Positions 35,676 to 44,813 are shown, numbered from the stretch's first letter. The stretch: 64,000 nt of DNA from Marisediminitalea aggregata (GCF_900129565.1 NZ_FQWD01000008.1:1-64000); one strand, 5' to 3'. Notes: generated by a model not told the origin, from the letters alone. A program made the numbers and translations.

Positions 35676-36382
35676 GTAATGCGTCTGCGCCGTCGCTTTC
35701 GTGGTGGGGGCGTATCCAACGCTGGATGGCGGGAGGCACTTTGTTACCCGAAGAGCGCAAGCATCAAATGCTGCGTGATATGCCCTTGCTGGCAATTGAT
35801 TTAGAGCTGACGTCACTGGACCCCAAGAAGGCGAAGATTACCTCGATTGGCTGGGTAGAAGGTAAGGCAGGCAGTATTGATGTGTCTTCCTGTTACTACG
35901 AAGTGGTGCGTGCATCTGGCGATTTAGAACAGAGTCCGGTAATCCACGGGCTAACCGCTGACACCATTGCACAAGGCGTGCATGTAAGGGATGCACTTAA
36001 GAAACTCAGCCAGTACGCACATACCCACGTATGGGTGTTGCACAACGCCGGATTGGATATGGCGGTGCTGGACCGCGTAATGGCCGCCAATGAGCAGCAA
36101 ATGGAGAACGTGATAACACTGGACACATTAAAGCTCGCGGTTTATCAGTTACAGAAACAACACGAGGTTCTCCCGCCAAACAGCGCTACTCTGACGGTAT
36201 GCAGACAACGTCACCACTTGCCCCTTGCGCCAGCGCACAATGCCCTCGACGACGCCATGGCGACATTACAATTGTGGTTTGCTCAATACTATTCTCTTGA
36301 TCCCAAAGGCACTATGTCGATTCAGGACTTTACGCATACTCAGGCAGTAGGTTGCAGAAATTTAGGAAAAATCGAGAATTAA
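35672..36382 (+). CDS. DnaQ-like 3'-5' exonuclease
   Basis: 236 residues from a GTG at 35672, with GGAGGT 5 bases upstream and a 4-base overlap with the preceding gene. DEDDh exonuclease motifs: LLAIDLELTSLDPKKAKI (Exo I, Asp-x-Glu), VLHNAGLDMAVLDR (Exo II) and HNALDDAMAT (Exo III, His-x5-Asp). It resembles the epsilon-subunit family but is not DnaQ of the replicase. This exonuclease follows the CBS-nucleotidyltransferase in the acetate-symporter clusters of other proteobacteria; why is not known. Confidence 0.9.
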   Translation: MSNASAPSLSWWGRIQRWMAGGTLLPEERKHQMLRDMPLLAIDLELTSLDPKKAKITSIGWVEGKAGSIDVSSCYYEVVRASGDLEQSPVIHGLTADTIAQGVHVRDALKKLSQYAHTHVWVLHNAGLDMAVLDRVMAANEQQMENVITLDTLKLAVYQLQKQHEVLPPNSATLTVCRQRHHLPLAPAHNALDDAMATLQLWFAQYYSLDPKGTMSIQDFTHTQAVGCRNLGKIEN

Positions 36383-36385
36383 TGA

Positions 36386-36414
36386 TTGACAATATTACGC
36401 CAACCGCGTATCTT
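36386..36414 (+). promoter_or_regulatory. Strong sigma-70 promoter of tRNA-Leu
   Basis: TTGACA (36386-36391), a 17-base spacer and TATCTT (36409-36414), followed by a GC-rich discriminator (CTCGCCCGCGC), as is usual for stringently controlled stable-RNA promoters. It starts 4 bases after the exonuclease stop codon. Confidence 0.8.
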
Positions 36415-36448
36415 CTCGCCCGCGCTGAACGAGAGCTTAGCGCGATAT

Positions 36449-36535
36449 GCCCAGGTGGTGAAATTGGTAGACACGCTAGCTTCAGGTGCTAGTGCTCGCA
36501 AGGGCGTGGCGGTTCAAGTCCGCCCCTGGGCACCA
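36449..36535 (+). tRNA. tRNA-Leu (anticodon CAG)
   Basis: 87 bases with encoded CCA. Acceptor GCCCAGG pairs with CCTGGGC; D-arm with AAATTGGTAGAC; anticodon stem CTAGC / GCTAG around loop TTCAGGT, anticodon CAG at 36483-36485; long variable arm (TGCTCGCAAGGGCGT) as in class II tRNAs; T-loop GGTTCAAGTCC. Reads CUG codons. The last 16 bases recur at the head of each downstream repeat. Confidence 0.97.
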
Positions 36536-37002
36536 TTCTTTTCTAAGTTTTAAAAATCCCTTTTTAATGTTTCAGTCAGCAGAATTACTGGCACGGCGGA
36601 CTATTCCAGCCGAAAATCACAGATTTTCGTCGTTCAGCCGCGCGCGAAGCGGAGCTTCGCATAAAACGCGCGTCTTCACCCGCCCCTGGGCACCATTCCT
36701 TTCTAAGTTTTAAAAAAATCCCTTTTTAATGTTTCAGTCAGCAGAATTGCTGACACGGCGGACTATTCCAGCCGAAAATCACAGATTTTCGTCGTTCAGC
36801 CGCGCGCGAAGCGGAGCTTCGCATAAAACGCGCGTCTTCACCCGCCCCTGGGCACCATTCCTTTCTAAGTTTTATAAAATCCCTTTTTAATGTTTCAGTC
36901 GGCAGAATTGCTGGCAAGGCGGACTATTCCAGCCGCAAATCACAGATTTTCGTCGTTCAGTCGCGCGCGAAGCGGAGCTTCGCATAAAACGCGCGTCGTC
37001 AC
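36520..37002 (+). repeat. Three tandem ~161-bp repeats seeded by the tRNA-Leu 3' end (rtT-like)
   Basis: Units 36520-36679, 36680-36841 and 36842-37002 are near-identical. Each opens with CCGCCCCTGGGCACCATT, i.e. the last 16 bases of the tRNA including CCA plus two more. Each holds two hairpins: CGAAAATC-ACA-GATTTTCG (third copy with one change) and GCGAAGC-GGA-GCTTCGC, plus a CGCGCG / CGCGCG pairing near the end. The units differ by scattered substitutions and A-run length. The layout matches the 178-bp rtT repeats behind E. coli tyrT, which also begin with a tRNA 3' segment. A 75-codon frame crosses units 1-2, but nothing else supports it as a gene. From 37003 to 37248 I see no gene. Confidence 0.92.
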
Positions 37003-37248
37003 CTCTACAGTGAATATCTCTATTTCCTAGTGATAAGAATAATCAGTTCATACCTATACAAGCGTTTCACTTCTGTGGAGGTGGTCGAAAATATGGCCGG
37101 AAAACTATGCCGAAGTGCTTTTGGGGACGTATAATTTTTAGACTTATTGATAATAATCCAGCCATTAGCGAAGTGTTTATTCGTGATAGGATGAATACTG
37201 TCTAATAGTGAGTGTGCAATTTTCAAGTTTTCTGGGTAGATAGCAAAT

Positions 37249-37764
37249 ATGCAGCAACGTGCGGTTCAACAAGGTTTTACATTAATCGAGCTTATTATAG
37301 TGATTGTTATCCTTGGTATTTTAGCTGTTGTGGCTGCGCCGCGGTTTATAGATTTTGGCAGTGATGCGCGAGTTGCGTCAATAAATGCTATTGCCAGTCA
37401 GATGAAGTCGACGGTATCGCTTGCTCAGGCGAAGGCCATAGTGTCAGGCTTACGGCCGGTATCGACCAATCCCAATGGTGGACAAACCGCATATGTGGTT
37501 GATTTTGGTTTTGGTACGTCGGAAGTAGACTTTCGCAACTTGTGCCCGGAAAGTCAGGCTGAGTTTGGCAACCAATTGGAAATGCTGGACTTCATGCAAA
37601 ACGGCTTAAATGGCGATATTTCCACTCGTGTTGACAATCAGTACACCTTGATTGGTTACACGGTCCCATCCTCTGGCGTACCAACGAATCAAGGTTGTTA
37701 TGTTATTTATGATTCCTTTGGTACACCCGACTGTACAATTACCGTTGTAACTGACGACTGCTAA
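37249..37764 (+). CDS. Type IV pilin-like / MSHA-type major pilin-like protein
   Basis: 171 residues. A short leader ends at Gly9 before Phe-Thr-Leu-Ile-Glu (QQGFTLIELIIVIVILGILA), the prepilin peptidase site with Glu5 and the hydrophobic N-terminal helix. The globular part has Cys pairs near the C-terminus (GCYVIYDSFGTPDCTI; ending TDDC) resembling the disulfide loop of pilins, and resembles MSHA pilins by length. No assembly genes are nearby, so it depends on a pilus or type II secretion machine encoded elsewhere. It stands alone between the tRNA repeats and a convergent chemoreceptor gene. Confidence 0.85.
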   Translation: MQQRAVQQGFTLIELIIVIVILGILAVVAAPRFIDFGSDARVASINAIASQMKSTVSLAQAKAIVSGLRPVSTNPNGGQTAYVVDFGFGTSEVDFRNLCPESQAEFGNQLEMLDFMQNGLNGDISTRVDNQYTLIGYTVPSSGVPTNQGCYVIYDSFGTPDCTITVVTDDC

Positions 37765-37780
37765 GCCTGTTGAGTTGGGC

Positions 37781-39766
37781 TTACTGGTAACGAAAATTCT
37801 CCATGGTTTTCGCTAGTACGGCGTTGTTCGCTTGCAAGTCCAGCGTCACTCTTTGTAAGTCTTCCGCTACTTTTACTTCTTGTGTAGCGGCTTCCTGAAC
37901 GCTCACCACATCTGACGCTATTTGCTCTGACGTCATGGATTGTTCCTCAGCGGCGGCTGACATGGAATTGGCTTGGTTTTCTAACTGGCTGGCACTGGCT
38001 TTCACTTTCTCGGCCGTTACTTCGCCCTGATTGGTTAATTCTAAAGAAGCTCTGGCACCATCAGCGCTTTTGGTAATGCCGCGGATTACATTCAGGCTGA
38101 CTTGCTGTAGAGAGTCGAGTAGCGAGGAAATCTTATCTGATGAATTGCGGCTGGCGTTGGCCAGCTGTCTGACTTCGTCTGCTACAACCGCGAAGCCTCT
38201 GCCGTGCTCTCCGGCTCGCGCTGCCTCTATAGCGGCATTTAACGCTAGCAGGTTAGTTTGATCTGATAGAGAATTAATGGTGTCGAGAATACTGCTGATT
38301 TCAGTCAGTTGCTCACCCATGTTTTTAGCTTCCGACTCCATGACTGCCATTTGGTCAGTGAGTGAGGAGATGGAGCTTTGAATAGACTGATTCGCATGCA
38401 TGGCTTCATCTGCCAGCGAGTCGAGGTTTCTGCTGGCTTCCAGTGTATCAATAGCCGACCGTGCGATTTCTTTACTTGTTTCAGTCATTTGTTCTATTGC
38501 GGCAGCAATATTTACGGCGCGCTGTTGGGTCACTTCAGACTCTTCATTAATGGTTGTCACTGAGCGATTTACCTGGTCACCCAGTCGGGTACTGGCTTGA
38601 ACCGATTGTGCTAAGCCCGTAATCAGGTCGCGAATGGCCTGAAGCGTATGATTCATGGCACCGGCGATACTGCCCAGTTCGTTTGCGGAAGGCAGCGACA
38701 CATCGATTGTTAGATCGCCGTCCCGGGCAACACTGTCTAAATTGCGGGTAAGGCGTACCAGTTGAGAACGCAAAGTATGCAACAGCGTTGTTATCACAAT
38801 CGCAGCACAAATCAGTGCTATCAACGCAATAACTGCTATCGCAGTTAAATGTAGTTCGGTTGCCGCGGCCTTTTCTTCAGATTGTTGCTGGGCAGTTTGC
38901 CAGGTGTCATCAAGCTGGCTTTTTACTTTTCCTATTTGAGACGTAGCTGTGGCAAACCATTCAGATGACGTCGGGAGCTGCGTGAAATCAGGGCTACCAG
39001 TTTGTAACGCCTCGTAAACGCTGCGCATTGACTGCATACCAGCAGACTGATTGATTTGCCTGAACTCTGAAAGAGCGTTGTCATTAAGCGCATCTTCTAA
39101 GGTGTTACTTAAGTGAGTAATGCCGTCAAAATACATATCCAGCTCAAGTAACGTTTGAGTATTAACAGATTGGCGGGCTAATACACCATTCACTTTTCCT
39201 CTGAGTTGGCCAAGGCGTTCTTTTAACCAGGCTAGGGTTAGGGCGTGAGAGATGGTGCCGGATACGTCTCGATTTGATATTCCCAGTAACAGCAGATTGG
39301 CGGTATCCAGGGCCACCTTATTTACATAGCTATAGTATGCAAAGGCACGTTTGCCGTTAAGGGCATCCACTTCACTTCTAATCGCGGCTTTTTCCTGAAG
39401 TAGCTTAAACAGGCCGTTGAGCTTGCGCTTTACATCAAGTTCATCAGGCCATTCATCATTGGCAAGACGTTGTATGGTAGTGACGGCCAAATCGGCGGCT
39501 TCACGCTGTTTATCTACTTTGGCTTTTGCTGCTTCGGTTTTAGCGCCCAGAAAACCCGCTGTTAATCCGCGCTCTACAGCGTGTTGGTGGGCAATTTTTT
39601 CAACGGCATCTACCAGGGTTACCAGTCGTCGTTCAATATTAGCGTGACGCAGCTTTTGAATATCGTCGAGTAATACAAATGCGGTAAGGGTGACACAGAA
39701 TACCCCAAGTAAACCGGTGGCAAGCAGGGTCATTTGTATAATAGTCAGTCGCTTCAACCAGAACAT
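37781..39766 (-). CDS. Methyl-accepting chemotaxis protein with NIT sensor domain
   Basis: 661 residues; start supported by GGAGAG. Membrane helix at about 12-32, periplasmic NIT (nitrate/nitrite-sensing-type) domain at about 50-290 with [14 protein letters not shown] and [20 protein letters not shown], second membrane helix at about 304-326, HAMP, and a long signalling coiled coil with the hairpin tip [20 protein letters not shown] and [15 protein letters not shown] that contacts CheA/CheW. It senses a small periplasmic ligand and controls flagellar motility. No CheR-docking pentapeptide is seen at the C-terminus (ends MENFRYQ). Confidence 0.95.
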   Translation of the reverse strand: MFWLKRLTIIQMTLLATGLLGVFCVTLTAFVLLDDIQKLRHANIERRLVTLVDAVEKIAHQHAVERGLTAGFLGAKTEAAKAKVDKQREAADLAVTTIQRLANDEWPDELDVKRKLNGLFKLLQEKAAIRSEVDALNGKRAFAYYSYVNKVALDTANLLLLGISNRDVSGTISHALTLAWLKERLGQLRGKVNGVLARQSVNTQTLLELDMYFDGITHLSNTLEDALNDNALSEFRQINQSAGMQSMRSVYEALQTGSPDFTQLPTSSEWFATATSQIGKVKSQLDDTWQTAQQQSEEKAAATELHLTAIAVIALIALICAAIVITTLLHTLRSQLVRLTRNLDSVARDGDLTIDVSLPSANELGSIAGAMNHTLQAIRDLITGLAQSVQASTRLGDQVNRSVTTINEESEVTQQRAVNIAAAIEQMTETSKEIARSAIDTLEASRNLDSLADEAMHANQSIQSSISSLTDQMAVMESEAKNMGEQLTEISSILDTINSLSDQTNLLALNAAIEAARAGEHGRGFAVVADEVRQLANASRNSSDKISSLLDSLQQVSLNVIRGITKSADGARASLELTNQGEVTAEKVKASASQLENQANSMSAAAEEQSMTSEQIASDVVSVQEAATQEVKVAEDLQRVTLDLQANNAVLAKTMENFRYQ

Positions 39767-39885
39767 AATCTCTCCGTTTAGTATATAGGTCGAACCGCTG
39801 CCTACGCGTTGTAAGTATTACGAAATGAAGTATAGTCAATGTAACAACTTTCGCTAATTTGCAGCGTTAACAAGGGATAAGTGCC

Positions 39886-40104
39886 ATGAAGCGACAAAAA
39901 ATCGCAGTACTTTTAATGGGTTTGGGTTTAATTGGGTGTTCGAATAAGCAACTTTACCAGGGCGTAATGCAAAACCGACAGCATGCCTGCCAGCAAGAAT
40001 TACCTCAACAGCAGGAAGCCTGTATGAAGCGCTATGAAACGAGTTACGAAGAGTATGAGCGAGAACGGCTACGGACTATGTCGGGCGAACAATCTGAGCC
40101 GTAA
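39886..40104 (+). CDS. Small lipoprotein
   Basis: 72 residues. Signal peptide MKRQKIAVLLMGLGLIGCSN with a lipobox LIGC, so the mature lipoprotein starts at Cys18. The mature part of about 55 residues is polar and helical, with two cysteines (HACQQELPQQQEACMKRYE) spaced to form a hairpin-like disulfide and a charged tail. An AAGGGA ribosome site precedes the ATG. Function unknown; the pattern resembles short periplasmic lipoproteins common in Alteromonadales. Confidence 0.8.
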   Translation: MKRQKIAVLLMGLGLIGCSNKQLYQGVMQNRQHACQQELPQQQEACMKRYETSYEEYERERLRTMSGEQSEP

Positions 40105-40217
40105 TTCATGGTTAATTTAGTGCTTTCAGGCGGTTGGCGTAAAAAACGCGTCAAAGGGTGTAATGAGTCCTACCGCCAGTCTAGAACAGTGGCGCACTTC
40201 GGCGTTGGACTCGCGCG

Positions 40218-40874
40218 CTAAACGGCTTGCTCATCATAAAGATGAATATTGCAAAGAGCGGCAACTTCCGACACATATAGTTTTACAGGGGCCGGCCATA
40301 CCAGGCCCTTCACCATGGTCAGGTTTCTGAGAGTCGGGAAGATATAGATGTCGTCCCAGCCTAGCTGATTATTTCGCGCTGAGGGCAGTGGTAGCTGTGG
40401 CATGTCTGCCAGCATGGTATTTACGTCTTTAAGATTCGTATCAGAACTAGTAAACGCGTCGTCAAATGAAACGCCCAGCATCTTTTCTTTCTTTTTCTGA
40501 AAATATGCCCGGGCACCTTCTGTCTCAAATTCGGGTTGAGTAATCATTACATTTCTCGGGAATAACAAATGATTGATCGCACTACTGAACTGACTGATGA
40601 AACCGGTGATCTGGTCGGCCGTCGTTTTGGGCAGAAGTTGCTTTTCTGGAGGGGCCATTGAGAGTATTTTTGCGACGATATCCAGACTTTCGCCCATTGC
40701 ATGCCCGTCTTCCGTCTGAAGAATAGGCACCATCTTTACACCCACTAAATCCACACAGGTTTTTTCGTCATCATTGAGCAGCAACACCTTCTTGTGAGGG
40801 AGTCCGGAGTAATTGGCAACCATGTCAGTGCGAACACAGTAAGGGCAATGAAGGTATTGGTACAGAGTAAACAT
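40218..40874 (-). CDS. grxB: Glutaredoxin 2
   Basis: 218 residues, the size of E. coli Grx2 (215) and larger than ordinary glutaredoxins because of a GST-like helical domain. Redox site Cys10-Pro-Tyr-Cys13 (LHCPYCVRTDM), the cis-Pro loop VGVKMVPILQ and the glutathione-binding MGESLDIV. Reduces protein disulfides with glutathione in the cytoplasm. The C-terminal domain (KTTADQITGFISQFSSAINH; WDDIYIFPTLRNLTMVKGLV) follows Grx2. Monocistronic, divergent from the LysE-type gene. Confidence 0.95.
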   Translation of the reverse strand: MFTLYQYLHCPYCVRTDMVANYSGLPHKKVLLLNDDEKTCVDLVGVKMVPILQTEDGHAMGESLDIVAKILSMAPPEKQLLPKTTADQITGFISQFSSAINHLLFPRNVMITQPEFETEGARAYFQKKKEKMLGVSFDDAFTSSDTNLKDVNTMLADMPQLPLPSARNNQLGWDDIYIFPTLRNLTMVKGLVWPAPVKLYVSEVAALCNIHLYDEQAV

Positions 40875-41053
40875 GAAACAGTCCTGATAAAAAGCCTGCG
40901 CCTTTGCTTCACGCTTTACAATGACGTGAGAACCAGGCAGGTATAGTTTGAGACAAAAACACGTGAAAACTATACACTATCGCGTAGCGATAAATCTAAA
41001 CTTGTCATCCGGAAACCTTAACCAACATTCTAATTTTTTCTCAAAGCGGCACT

Positions 41054-41683
41054 GTGATTACCTTAACTTACGACACTTTTCTTACCTTCTTTGTTGCGAC
41101 ACTCATGATTAGTCTGTCGCCCGGACCGTCTAATTTGTACATCATGGCATGCACGCTGGGCTCCGGTAAACCCGGCGGCACTGCCGCGGCGCTAGGCATG
41201 GCTGTTGGGTCTTCCAGCTATGCGATAGGCACCGCATTTGGATTGGCGGCATTAATATTTTATGTGCCGGTATTGTTCACATTGATCAAGGTATTGGGGG
41301 CTGCATATTTGATTTTTCTTGGGGTGAGCGCACTCCGTTACGCCAAAGCGCCGCATTTACGCAAGCCCGTGCATGCTTCAACCGGCGCAATAGTAAAACG
41401 CAGTTTGTTGGTGGAGCTAAGTAACCCGAAGACAGCCCTTTTCTTTGTTGCTTTTCTACCGCAGTTCACACAAGCCACAGGGGATGTGCTGGTAAACGAC
41501 TTGCTGGTTCTTGGTCTTATGTTTAGCGCCATCGCTTTGTGTTGTGACTTGCTGGTAGTGCAACTGTCACATCAATTAGGGCTTTGGATGGCAAAGAGTC
41601 CGGCCATAGCGGTCAGACAGGAGCAGCTGGTAGGGCTCATTTTTATCGGACTCGGTGTAACCCTGGTGTGGGATGTGTTGTAA
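41054..41683 (+). CDS. LysE/RhtB family amino-acid exporter
   Basis: 209 residues, six membrane helices. Family motif SLSPGPSNLYIMACTLGSGK near residue 19, then GMAVGSSSYAIGTAFGLAAL, and ELSNPKTALFFVAFLPQFT in the middle. Probably exports an amino acid or homoserine lactone-type metabolite across the inner membrane; substrate cannot be told from sequence. The GTG start at 41054 has only a weak ribosome site (AAAGCGG). Confidence 0.92.
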   Translation: MITLTYDTFLTFFVATLMISLSPGPSNLYIMACTLGSGKPGGTAAALGMAVGSSSYAIGTAFGLAALIFYVPVLFTLIKVLGAAYLIFLGVSALRYAKAPHLRKPVHASTGAIVKRSLLVELSNPKTALFFVAFLPQFTQATGDVLVNDLLVLGLMFSAIALCCDLLVVQLSHQLGLWMAKSPAIAVRQEQLVGLIFIGLGVTLVWDVL

Positions 41684-41751
41684 GACGCTCGAACAAACCT
41701 GTCTGGGTAAGCGCGACCAAGGGAAGAACAGGCAACGCTCACCAATAAGCG

Positions 41752-42519
41752 CTACTCGCCTTCAATCTCTTCGTAAAGTGCCATTAATTGCTTAGTGACT
41801 TTATGGCTGGGCATAAAAAACGGCAGCGGCATGCGCGCCGAATGTGATTCTTTTACTTTCACCGAGCTGCTAAGGCGGGTGTCAAAGAGCGGCAGGCCTT
41901 TTTCTTCCAACTCGCCTATGAGTGCTGAAGGCAGTTTTGCCTGAGGGTTGTACTGGTTAATGATCACGCCGGCAAAATCTAACGCCTGATTGTGATCGTC
42001 TTTTATCTCCATCACATTGTCCAATAACCGCTCGATAGCCTGGGCTGAGAAATGGTCACAGTCGAAAGGAACCAGAAAGGCATCTGCTGCAATCAGGGCC
42101 GCTTTGGAATAAAAATTAAAGTTAGGGGGCGTATCAATATAAATGCGGTCAAAGTCCTTACTTAACGCATCGAGGGTTTCGCGCAACTTGAACATTTTAT
42201 ATCGTGATTCCAGCTCGCGTTCTATGGTTGCCAGAGCCGGATCGGCGGGCAAAACAAATAAATTGTCAAACGCAGTTGGCTGCACAAATGCGGTAGCTGG
42301 CTGGGGCTTACTGAACCAGCCCACAATTTGTTTGAACATATCCGCAACGGTTAGGGTGTCGTCGGAAATATCCACGCCTGCATAATGCGTTGAGTTTCCC
42401 TGCGCATCGAGGTCAACTAGCAGCGTTTTAAGGCCTCGACGGGCGCTTTCCGCGGCAAGATTTGTGCTGATGGTAGACTTCCCAACCCCGCCCTTTTGAT
42501 TAAACACAACCCGTTTCAT
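41752..42519 (-). CDS. ParA-family ATPase (orphan)
   Basis: 255 residues. Deviant Walker A NQKGGVGKSTISTNLA, switch region LLVDLDAQGNSTHYAG and Walker B-like FDRIYIDTPPNFNFYSKAAL, as in ParA/Soj proteins. There is no parB partner or parS-like repeat beside it, which separates it from chromosome-partition loci; such orphans position other cargo such as chemoreceptors or cell-surface machinery, or regulate. Present as a single gene convergent with the exporter gene and divergent from the TPR lipoprotein gene. Confidence 0.93.
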   Translation of the reverse strand: MKRVVFNQKGGVGKSTISTNLAAESARRGLKTLLVDLDAQGNSTHYAGVDISDDTLTVADMFKQIVGWFSKPQPATAFVQPTAFDNLFVLPADPALATIERELESRYKMFKLRETLDALSKDFDRIYIDTPPNFNFYSKAALIAADAFLVPFDCDHFSAQAIERLLDNVMEIKDDHNQALDFAGVIINQYNPQAKLPSALIGELEEKGLPLFDTRLSSSVKVKESHSARMPLPFFMPSHKVTKQLMALYEEIEGE

Positions 42520-42686
42520 GTTGCCTGTTCCTTTTGCCGCTCGTCGTAGGTGTTTGATTGTTTTGTAATCAATACAAGCATAAGAGATTCCGATCGAAAA
42601 GCAACGGAGTAAATTGTTCTCAGAGTGTTAATTTTATGTAAATTGTGCTACTTTTATAAGACGTGTTACAGCTAGGTGAGACGCGT

Positions 42687-43856
42687 ATGAGCCCAATTCT
42701 ACGACTAGTATTTGTATGCATTTGTGTAATGGTATCCGGGTGTGCTTCCAGGTCTGCAGTTACTGCCAATCAGGACTTCCCTGTTTACTGGAATAAGTTT
42801 CCTGGAGCCCGTTTGATATCGGTGGAATCGCCGGAAGACATCATGCATGTCTCAGATGAGGCGCACGCCTTCATTCAATCTGTTAAAGCAGAGTGGTCAA
42901 ACGATCCTCGCGATCGGTTAGATAATTTCATTGAAGCCATTTTCCAGCACGGTCAGCAGGGCATCGATTATTTTACTGATGCAAATTATTCGGTGTCCGA
43001 CACCTTCTTTTTACGTCGTGCCAATTGCTTATCATTAACCCTGATGGCCTATGCGTTGGCAAAGGAAGCGGGTTTTTCAGCATCGCTCAATGTAGTTGAA
43101 ATTCCCGAATACTGGTCGAGAAAACAAGGCTATAGCATTCTCAATGGCCATATTAATGTCACCATCACCGATGTTCACATGGGGAAAACTATCAATAGCA
43201 GGGTCGTCGATTTCGACCGCCGCATGGTGTCGCAAAAATTCGATAGCAAGATCATTCAGCTCAATGATGTCATCGCTATGTACTACAACAACAAAGCGGC
43301 TATGGCGATTATTGAGGGGGCGCATGAAGTTGGGTTTGCCTACCTTGCAAAGTCCCTGGAAGTGCAGCCTCTGTTAGATCAAGCGTGGGTAAATCTTGGC
43401 GTGTTGTATCGCATGAATAACAAGTATGACGCGGCCGAAGAGTCCTATTTACGTGCGATTCACAACGTCCCTGATGATTTAACGGCAAAAGAAAACCTGG
43501 CTGTGCTGTATCGGTATCAAGGCAAGTTTGTGCATGCGGCTGCTTTAGAAGATGAGGTGAGGAGGCAACGGGAGAGTAATCCTTACTATCACTTGATTCT
43601 GGGCGATGAGGCCTACGACAGAGGGAAAATTAACGAGGCCCATACGCATTATCGCAGAGCGTATCGTTTAGACAGGCAAAATCACCTTGTTTTGTCTGCG
43701 CTGAGTAAAACGGCTTACATGCGAGGTTTGCTCGAAGATGCTGAACAGTATCTGCAGCGAGCAAAAAACCACGCAAGGCAAGATGTTGACCGTGAACGCT
43801 ACACCGCCAAGCTTGCTGTTTTGTCGGGAATAACCACACTTCAGGATGACTACTAA
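42687..43856 (+). CDS. Lipoprotein with transglutaminase-like and TPR domains
   Basis: 389 residues from the ATG at 42687, which follows AGGTGAG; an in-frame GTG at 42663 lacks such support. Lipobox VSGCAS gives an acylated Cys near residue 20. Residues 90-200 look like a transglutaminase-type fold (FFLRRANCLSLTLMAYALAKEAG with a candidate catalytic Cys; NGHINVTITDV with a candidate His). TPR repeats follow (about 225-380; QAWVNLGVLYRMNNKYDAAE). Probably periplasmic and membrane anchored. The M28 peptidase gene starts 5 bases after its stop, so they form an operon. Confidence 0.85.
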   Translation: MSPILRLVFVCICVMVSGCASRSAVTANQDFPVYWNKFPGARLISVESPEDIMHVSDEAHAFIQSVKAEWSNDPRDRLDNFIEAIFQHGQQGIDYFTDANYSVSDTFFLRRANCLSLTLMAYALAKEAGFSASLNVVEIPEYWSRKQGYSILNGHINVTITDVHMGKTINSRVVDFDRRMVSQKFDSKIIQLNDVIAMYYNNKAAMAIIEGAHEVGFAYLAKSLEVQPLLDQAWVNLGVLYRMNNKYDAAEESYLRAIHNVPDDLTAKENLAVLYRYQGKFVHAAALEDEVRRQRESNPYYHLILGDEAYDRGKINEAHTHYRRAYRLDRQNHLVLSALSKTAYMRGLLEDAEQYLQRAKNHARQDVDRERYTAKLAVLSGITTLQDDY

Positions 43857-43861
43857 ACGCT

Positions 43862-44794
43862 ATGCGGCTGTGTAGTACGTTGTTATTAACTCTACTGTTT
43901 ACGCTGAACTGCTATGCCATTGAATCCGAGCAATGGATTACGGATGTGCATTATTTGGCGTCCGATGATTTAGAGGGGCGCCGCACGGGTACCGTAGGTG
44001 CCGAACGGGCACGCGCTTATATTGAGCAGCGCTTTGCCCAGTTGACGCTAACGCCTCTGAAGGGGCTGGAGAGCTTCAGGCAGACTTTTTCAGAGCCGGG
44101 CAGACGGAAAAATCTGGTTCATGGAATAAATGTTGTTAGCGCTTACTCACATGCTGACGCGCCATATATATTGGTTACTGCCCACTATGACCATCTGGGT
44201 AGGAAAGGTCGCCGAATTTTCAACGGTGCAGACGATAACGCAAGTGGCGTATCTGCCATGTTGGAACTGGCGTTGCGAACAACAAAAAATAGCATGCAAT
44301 GCAACGTGATGTTTTTAGCAACAGATGCTGAAGAACATGGGCTGCTGGGGGCAAAGGCCTTTGCCAATACAGGCGTGCTTGAGAGCTACCGCCTGTTCGC
44401 TAATCTGAACTTAGATATGTTGTCACAGCCTGGAGGGCGTCATGACCTGTTGGTGAGTGGAGTGAGAAGCCATCCGGCATTCGAAGACCTCACAAGCCAG
44501 ATTGAAACGGATACCTCTTTACCCATGATCAACACTGATGCGGGCTACCGCGTTGGTCGTTACCCTGTTAAAGGTGATCGCACCAAAGTCAGTGATCATG
44601 CCGTGTTTGCTGAGCGGGGCATACCATTTTTGTTTCTTGGTGTCGGCAGGCACAATTACTATCACACGCCCAGAGATACGGCGTCCAGAATTAACGAAGG
44701 ATTTTACGGCCGGGTTGTTGACGCGTCCTGGCGATTTCTGAAGGGGCTGGATGGGTTATGTGGTAAAGAACTGCAGGCCAATCATACTGATTAG
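43862..44794 (+). CDS. Secreted M28 family zinc aminopeptidase
   Basis: 310 residues with a signal peptide (MRLCSTLLLTLLFTLNCYA). M28 metal ligands are visible: His in VTAHYDHLG, bridging Asp in NGADDNASGVSAM, Glu pair in ATDAEEHGLLGA, Asp in NLDMLSQ and His in YYHTPRDT. It should remove N-terminal residues from peptides in the periplasm or outside the cell. LASDDLEGRRTGT near the N-terminus is typical of this subgroup. Second gene of the operon with the TPR lipoprotein. Confidence 0.93.
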   Translation: MRLCSTLLLTLLFTLNCYAIESEQWITDVHYLASDDLEGRRTGTVGAERARAYIEQRFAQLTLTPLKGLESFRQTFSEPGRRKNLVHGINVVSAYSHADAPYILVTAHYDHLGRKGRRIFNGADDNASGVSAMLELALRTTKNSMQCNVMFLATDAEEHGLLGAKAFANTGVLESYRLFANLNLDMLSQPGGRHDLLVSGVRSHPAFEDLTSQIETDTSLPMINTDAGYRVGRYPVKGDRTKVSDHAVFAERGIPFLFLGVGRHNYYHTPRDTASRINEGFYGRVVDASWRFLKGLDGLCGKELQANHTD

Positions 44795-44801
44795 CCTGCA
44801 G
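44771..44801. terminator. Hairpin at the convergent end of the M28 peptidase and oxygenase genes
   Basis: CTGCAGGC (44771-44778) / GCCTGCAG (44794-44801) with an inner AATCA / TGATT extension. It contains the peptidase stop codon. No T-run follows, so it is at most an imperfect terminator. Confidence 0.4.
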
Positions 44802-44813
44802 ATATAAGGCAGT

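Noticed and set aside
36486..36713. 75-codon frame across the tRNA repeats (MLVLARAWRFKSAPG...), arginine- and serine-rich
   Set aside because: It starts inside the tRNA gene, has no ribosome site and exists only because of the repeat. A small basic protein has been proposed from the E. coli tyrT repeats, so it is worth recalling, but nothing here supports translation.
36520..37002. Integrase attachment site or genomic-island boundary at tRNA-Leu
   Set aside because: Repeats of a tRNA 3' end can be att sites, but these are tandem and only ~161 bp apart, with no integrase or island gene between or after them.
36520..37002. CRISPR array
   Set aside because: Units of ~161 bp are near-identical over their full length; there are no short repeats separated by unique spacers and no cas genes.
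37020..37226. 68-codon minus-strand frame upstream of the pilin-like gene
   Set aside because: No ribosome site, AT-rich composition and no recognisable domain; it covers the likely promoter of the pilin gene.
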